Positions 56,916 to 60,000 of a stretch of DNA of 60,000 nt are shown here, piece after piece (within the stretch, counting starts at the first letter, position 1; each line of letters starts with the position of its first letter). The notes below the pieces were generated by a model. The model was not told where the DNA came from. It ran no database searches and saw nothing but the letters and a program-made list of their open reading frames with translations. This DNA is from Takakia lepidozioides (lineage: Eukaryota; Streptophyta; Takakiopsida; Takakiales; Takakiaceae). The stretch is taken from assembly GCA_030704615.1 (NCBI GenBank), contig CM060733.1, positions 58,344,001 to 58,404,000 of the forward strand. Direction: 5' to 3'. The translations under genes and the position numbers were made by a program.

Positions 56916-58050
56916 TGAGGGAAGAGAGTTCGTAGTGGCTTATGCTAGCCGCTCGAACAATGCTGCAGAGTCTAAGTATAGCTCATATGAGGGAGAATGC
57001 TTAGCTGCAGTGTGGGCCGTGGCACACTTCAGGTGCTATCTATACGGCAATCTCTTCACCCTTGTCACGGATCACCAACCACTCAAGTGGTTGATGGAGT
57101 CAGACAAGCTTACGGGGAAGCTTGCACGGTGGGCACTCATCCTTCAAGAGTATGACTTTCAGGTGGTGCATCGACCGGGTTTGGTCAATCGAAATGCAGA
57201 TGGGTTGAGTCGCAATCCATGCACGAGCCAGCAGGATGACACTGGAGCTCGGTGGCATGGTGAGACAGACGAGGAGATGGTGCCCGGATGGCATGCATCT
57301 GCATTTCTGTGTATCTTGGCAGCGGAAGGCCAGGTTGGACCTACAACAGGGATGACTGTAGATCAAGTGTCTGAGGACCCTGAGGCCAGCAATGAGCAGG
57401 GTGGCGCCAAAGATATACATGAGGATTCAGTTGTGTTGGACTACCTCCGCAGTGGAGACACGACAGCCACTATGACTGCCAAGGAGAGGGATCGGATCCT
57501 ACAACGAGCCAAGAGGTTCAGGTGGGAGGGGACACACCTGCTCCGAGTGTGGGAGGATGGTCGAGTGAGGATTGTGCCTCACCCAACACAGCGGGCACGG
57601 TTAGTGCGGCATGCCCATGAGGAGTTGGGGCATTTTGGGGTGCGACGCACTCATAGTCTACTGCAGGGGCAGTATTGGTGGCGTGGTATGCACACAGAGG
57701 TGCAACAATTTGTGGCTAGGTGCATGGTGTGTGACAGGGTGCGTGCTTCATTCAACGCCCCTACTCCACAATTGCACCCTCTTCCGATCATGGGATTGGG
57801 CTACAGGTGGAGTCTTGACTTCGCAGGGCCGTTGCCACTGACCATGCGCCACAACAAGTACGTGTTGGTGATGGTGGAGCACTTCTCCAAGTGGATTGAA
57901 TTGGTTCCATTGCCTGATAAGGCTAGTGAGGGAGCTGCGTATGCATTCTTGGATTGTGTGCTTAGCCGATTCGGTGCTCCAGCTGAGGTACTCACGGACC
58001 AAGGAGAGAGTTCTTGGGGGAGTTTCAGGCTTTGTGTGACAAGGCCTTGA
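56878..58050 (+). pseudogene. RNase H and N-terminal integrase, frame +1
   Basis: RNase H: DWSMLGLGAVLTQ, AYASRSNNAAESKYSSYEGE, LVTDHQPLKWLM. A tether follows, then the integrase zinc finger (HAHEELGHFGVRRTH...CMVCD), first Asp (SLDFAGPLPLT) and second Asp (EVLTDQG). The frame is lost at ~58,005 by a one-base deletion just after the second Asp; the rest continues in the ORF starting at 58,014. The two indels (about +1 at 56,865, -1 at 58,005) bring the frame back to that of RT. Confidence 0.85.
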
Positions 58051-58856
58051 TAGACCACCGCACCACTTCTCGGGATCATCCTGAGGCCGATGGCTTGGCA
58101 GAGAGAGTTGTTCAGACAGTAAAGAGGGGTTTGCGCAAGTATGGTTTGCAGCAGGGACACCTAGGAGATTGGGACCTTCAGTTACCCTGGTTAGCCATGG
58201 GCTACAGGTTCAGCAAGCAAGCATCACTTGCCTCCTTCTCACCATACTTTCTTCTCTTTGGCCGAGAGCCGGATTTGCCTACATCCATTCGCAGAGAAGC
58301 TGCTACAGTTCTTAACCTTGACGATCCGGACGTATGGGCACGTGCATGTGAGCAGCGTGCAGAGTTGTTCAAGAGAGTCATGCCCATGGCTTTCGAGAAC
58401 CTTGCCATTGCACAACACCGTGATACGTTGAGGTATGCTACCATACGTGGTGGGGGCTATCGTCCTGGGGTTCGGAGATTCAACCCTGGTGACTATGTCT
58501 ATCTGCAGCAGACTGCTCCTACGACCCTGGATGTGACTGCAGGACGTGTTATTTTGAGGGTTCGAGAGGTCTTGCCCTCAGGCGTCTTGGTCTTGGAGGG
58601 TCGGGATGGCATAACTTGGAAGGACCATGTGCGTAATTGCGCGCCATGTCACCTTCCGAATGTCGATGGCAGGATTGACCCAAACCTGGCAGTGGTATCT
58701 GCAGGTTTGAGGTGCATGTTGTGTGGGTCTGCTAAAGGGGCAGCCACCATACTGGTGTGTGACCGATGCTCTAGAGGTTGGCATATGGGGTGCTTGACTC
58801 CACCTCTTGAGATGGTTCCAGATGGGGATTGGTTATGTCCACAATGCATTGGATAG
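58014..58856 (+). pseudogene. C-terminal integrase fused to a PHD finger
   Basis: Begins FQALCDKALIDHRTTSRDHP; the catalytic Glu is in HPEADGLAERVVQT. It continues through a GPY/F-like region (FNPGDYVYLQQTAP) and ends with a PHD zinc finger at 58,713-58,850. Its C4-H-C3 ligands are CMLC, CDRC, H in RGWHMGC, and CPQC, with the typical W before CPxC (DGDWLCPQC). PHD fingers read histone H3 N-terminal tails, and this one takes the place of the chromodomain in chromoviruses. The acidic residues that favour H3K4me0 are not obvious. Predicted role: tether the pre-integration complex to chosen chromatin. Confidence 0.88.
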
Positions 58857-59104
58857 TGGGAGTGGATACAACCATGGGAGGCTAACAAGCAACGCAAGGC
58901 CCAGCTACTAGGAGACCTTGAACACACGAGGTCTTGGCTCAAGTTCACAGATTGCAAGATGGCGACTAACGATGGGGCTACTCTTGTACCCGGCCTCTTG
59001 GTCTATAGAGTTTGAGTACAATAGGAACAGTGATAGAGGACTTAGTACGGCTGTGGCTATTACATCTTGTAGCTATCTGGAGGTAGAGGGACCTATCCAC
59101 CAGC
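58857..59104. other. 3' untranslated part of the retrotransposon
   Basis: No frame of interest between the PHD stop codon and the polypurine tract. Confidence 0.6.
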
Positions 59105-59113
59105 TAGGGGGGC
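59105..59113 (+). promoter_or_regulatory. Polypurine tract candidate
   Basis: AGGGGGGCGA directly before TTGTGGCAG, the first base of repeat A. It is the only purine run near the 3' end. Confidence 0.5.
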
Positions 59114-59115
59114 GA

Positions 59116-59201
59116 TTGTGGCAGACTACTTTATTGTGCATATATGTGTGGTGTGGTTTGGACAACGATGTAGTTGTGTAGCGATATGTATGCACACGAC
59201 A
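59116..59201 (+). repeat. Repeat A (86 bp), copy before the right LTR body
   Basis: TTGTGGCAGACTAC...CACGACA. It recurs at 59,552-59,637 with two substitutions, one copy on each side of the 348-bp LTR body, and is absent next to the left LTR. Confidence 0.9.
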
Positions 59202-59203
59202 GC

Positions 59204-59551
59204 TGTCAAGTTAAATAAGCACAGTGTGAAAACAGCTAGAATAAAACTAGTTATTTGTATTTAACACTTGGATTTAGGTCAAGTGTTAAATCAGGTGTCA
59301 AGTTTAGTTTGACACCTGGTCCGTCTTATCTTCACGAGAGCGGCAGTCGCGCGGCTCATCTTTCTCGAGTTGAGCCTGCGCGACCGAGCTCCTGCATGTG
59401 TTTAGATTTGAGTGTGCTTATGTAGGGGTACAGGTTGTTGTGGGGTGGAGTCCCCATAGCTTGGGGTGCCCCTGGCTCGACTACTATTTCTAAGAGTGAT
59501 GGTTTGGTTTTCATGTTTTGTGTCAACAGTGTGTTCGTTGGATTTCTATCA
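59204..59551 (+). repeat. Right LTR-like repeat (B), 348 bp
   Basis: Same length as 47,749-48,096, with two substitutions; both hairpins are conserved. Confidence 0.93.
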
Positions 59552-59637
59552 TTGTGGCAGACTACTTTATTGTGCATATATGTGTGGTGTGGTTTGGACA
59601 GCGATGTAGTTGTGTAGCGATATGTATGCGCACGACA
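59552..59637 (+). repeat. Repeat A, terminal copy
   Basis: Ends CACGACA immediately before the right GACT duplication (59,638-59,641), so it forms the true right end of the insertion. Confidence 0.9.
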
Positions 59638-59641
59638 GACT

Positions 59642-59852
59642 CATAAGTGCGTTTTCATCCGGTTTCTGGAAAGCATACTTCTTCAACTTCCCATCGACAC
59701 CGTAAACCTCTCTTTCCAGCCACACAGTACCATACTGGAACTCGAAACGCGTTGCTAGGAGATGCCGCAATTGCAAAACCATTGTCATCGGTCTCCTTCG
59801 AGAAAGGTACTGGTTTCTCCACAGAGTAAAACTCCGCTTCGGAGGAAGCCAT
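59642..59852 (-). pseudogene. MULE-like transposase, N-terminal part
   Basis: Minus strand. ATG at 59,852 opens MASSEAEFYSVEKPVPFSKE. After about 30 residues the protein-like frame moves by one base (FEFQYGTVWLEREVYGVDGK, then FQKPDENALMS), which is exactly in frame with QWRVPPGRYRV at 47,748 once the retrotransposon is removed. One frameshift is therefore present in this part. Upstream sequence to 60,000 shows no terminal inverted repeat that I can identify. Confidence 0.65.
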
Positions 59853-60000
59853 GTTGCTACAAGAGAAATTCCCTCACAAAAGTGCGGAAGCCACAACTTC
59901 TGTGCGGATTCTTGTTACAAACGATAGTGGGGATTACATTTCTCATGCTTTGCATTTCAGACCGAAACCCAAAAGTCCGTCACCTTTACTAACGAGGTTG

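Larger units (their letters stand above)
47749..59637 (+). mobile_element. Composite Ty3/gypsy retrotransposon encoding a DNA methyltransferase and a PHD finger, ~11.9 kb
   Basis: Bounded by GACT duplications in a transposase gene. It contains a 348-bp LTR-like repeat at each end (99% identical), host-gene fragments (48.2-49.5 kb), an accessory ORF (50,258-51,007), gag-protease (51,520-54,168), C5-methyltransferase (54,078-55,727), RT (55,728-56,915), RNase H/integrase (56,878-58,050), integrase/PHD (58,014-58,856) and a polypurine tract. RT, RNase H, then integrase is the Ty3/gypsy order. I see no obvious tRNA primer site after the left repeat, so the left end is atypical. Ty3-type elements carrying methyltransferases are known from Klebsormidium and dinoflagellates; the PHD, readthrough and captured exons are the additional points here. 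Confidence 0.88.

Overview
The window reads as nuclear DNA of a green-lineage (streptophyte) organism, most likely a charophyte-grade alga or an early-diverging land plant. The reasons are: plant-type GT-AG split genes (an STK16-type kinase, a P-class PPR protein, a PDR-type ABCG transporter, a plastidic-glucose-transporter-like protein, ATP23), a Ty3/gypsy chromovirus primed by initiator tRNA-Met, and a second Ty3/gypsy element that encodes a cytosine-5 DNA methyltransferase. As far as I know, that second combination has been reported only from the alga Klebsormidium and from dinoflagellates. The species is not determined. Everything here is from reading the sequence; no database search was run.

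Layout. 1-2.1 kb: no gene seen. 2.1-5.6 kb (-): six-exon STK16-like kinase, apparently intact. 5.6-8.8 kb: intergenic DNA with several tandem duplications. 8.8-11.9 kb (+): a 489-codon open exon, then three exons of a conserved green-lineage protein of unknown function. 13.9-28.1 kb (+): a decayed block made of a gene with SPxY octapeptide repeats and a ParB-like motif, followed by two FCP1/HAD-like segments. A 7,056-bp chromovirus with a CTTGG target duplication sits inside one ParB-gene exon. 28.6-34.6 kb (+): partial or eroded copies of ATP23, an unidentified gene and a plastid glucose transporter. 35.6-38.1 kb (-): intact two-exon PPR gene. 38.6-40.9 kb: tandem repeats and LINE 3' ends. 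42.6-45.5 kb: a broken PDR/ABCG gene whose 5' exons run on - while the next exons lie on +. 46.1-47.7 kb (-): MULE-like transposase pseudogene, continued at 59.6-59.9 kb.

The most interesting segment, 47,749-59,637, is a composite LTR retrotransposon inserted in that transposase gene with a GACT target duplication. It carries an unknown accessory ORF, Gag-protease, a full C5-methyltransferase in the -1 frame, and reverse transcriptase in the methyltransferase frame behind a single UAG with a TMV-like readthrough context (UAG CAA CCA). RNase H, integrase and a C-terminal PHD finger follow. Between its left LTR and the ORFs lie fragments of two host genes, LUC7-like and a type II NAD(P)H dehydrogenase. 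One reading is an element that can both write a mark (DNA methylation) and read chromatin (PHD), and that has picked up host exons. This copy has two frameshifts in pol.

Many coding regions here carry nonsense changes or homopolymer-type indels. Some look like real decay (CGA to TGA), while others, notably inside the chromovirus, look like uncorrected long-read error.
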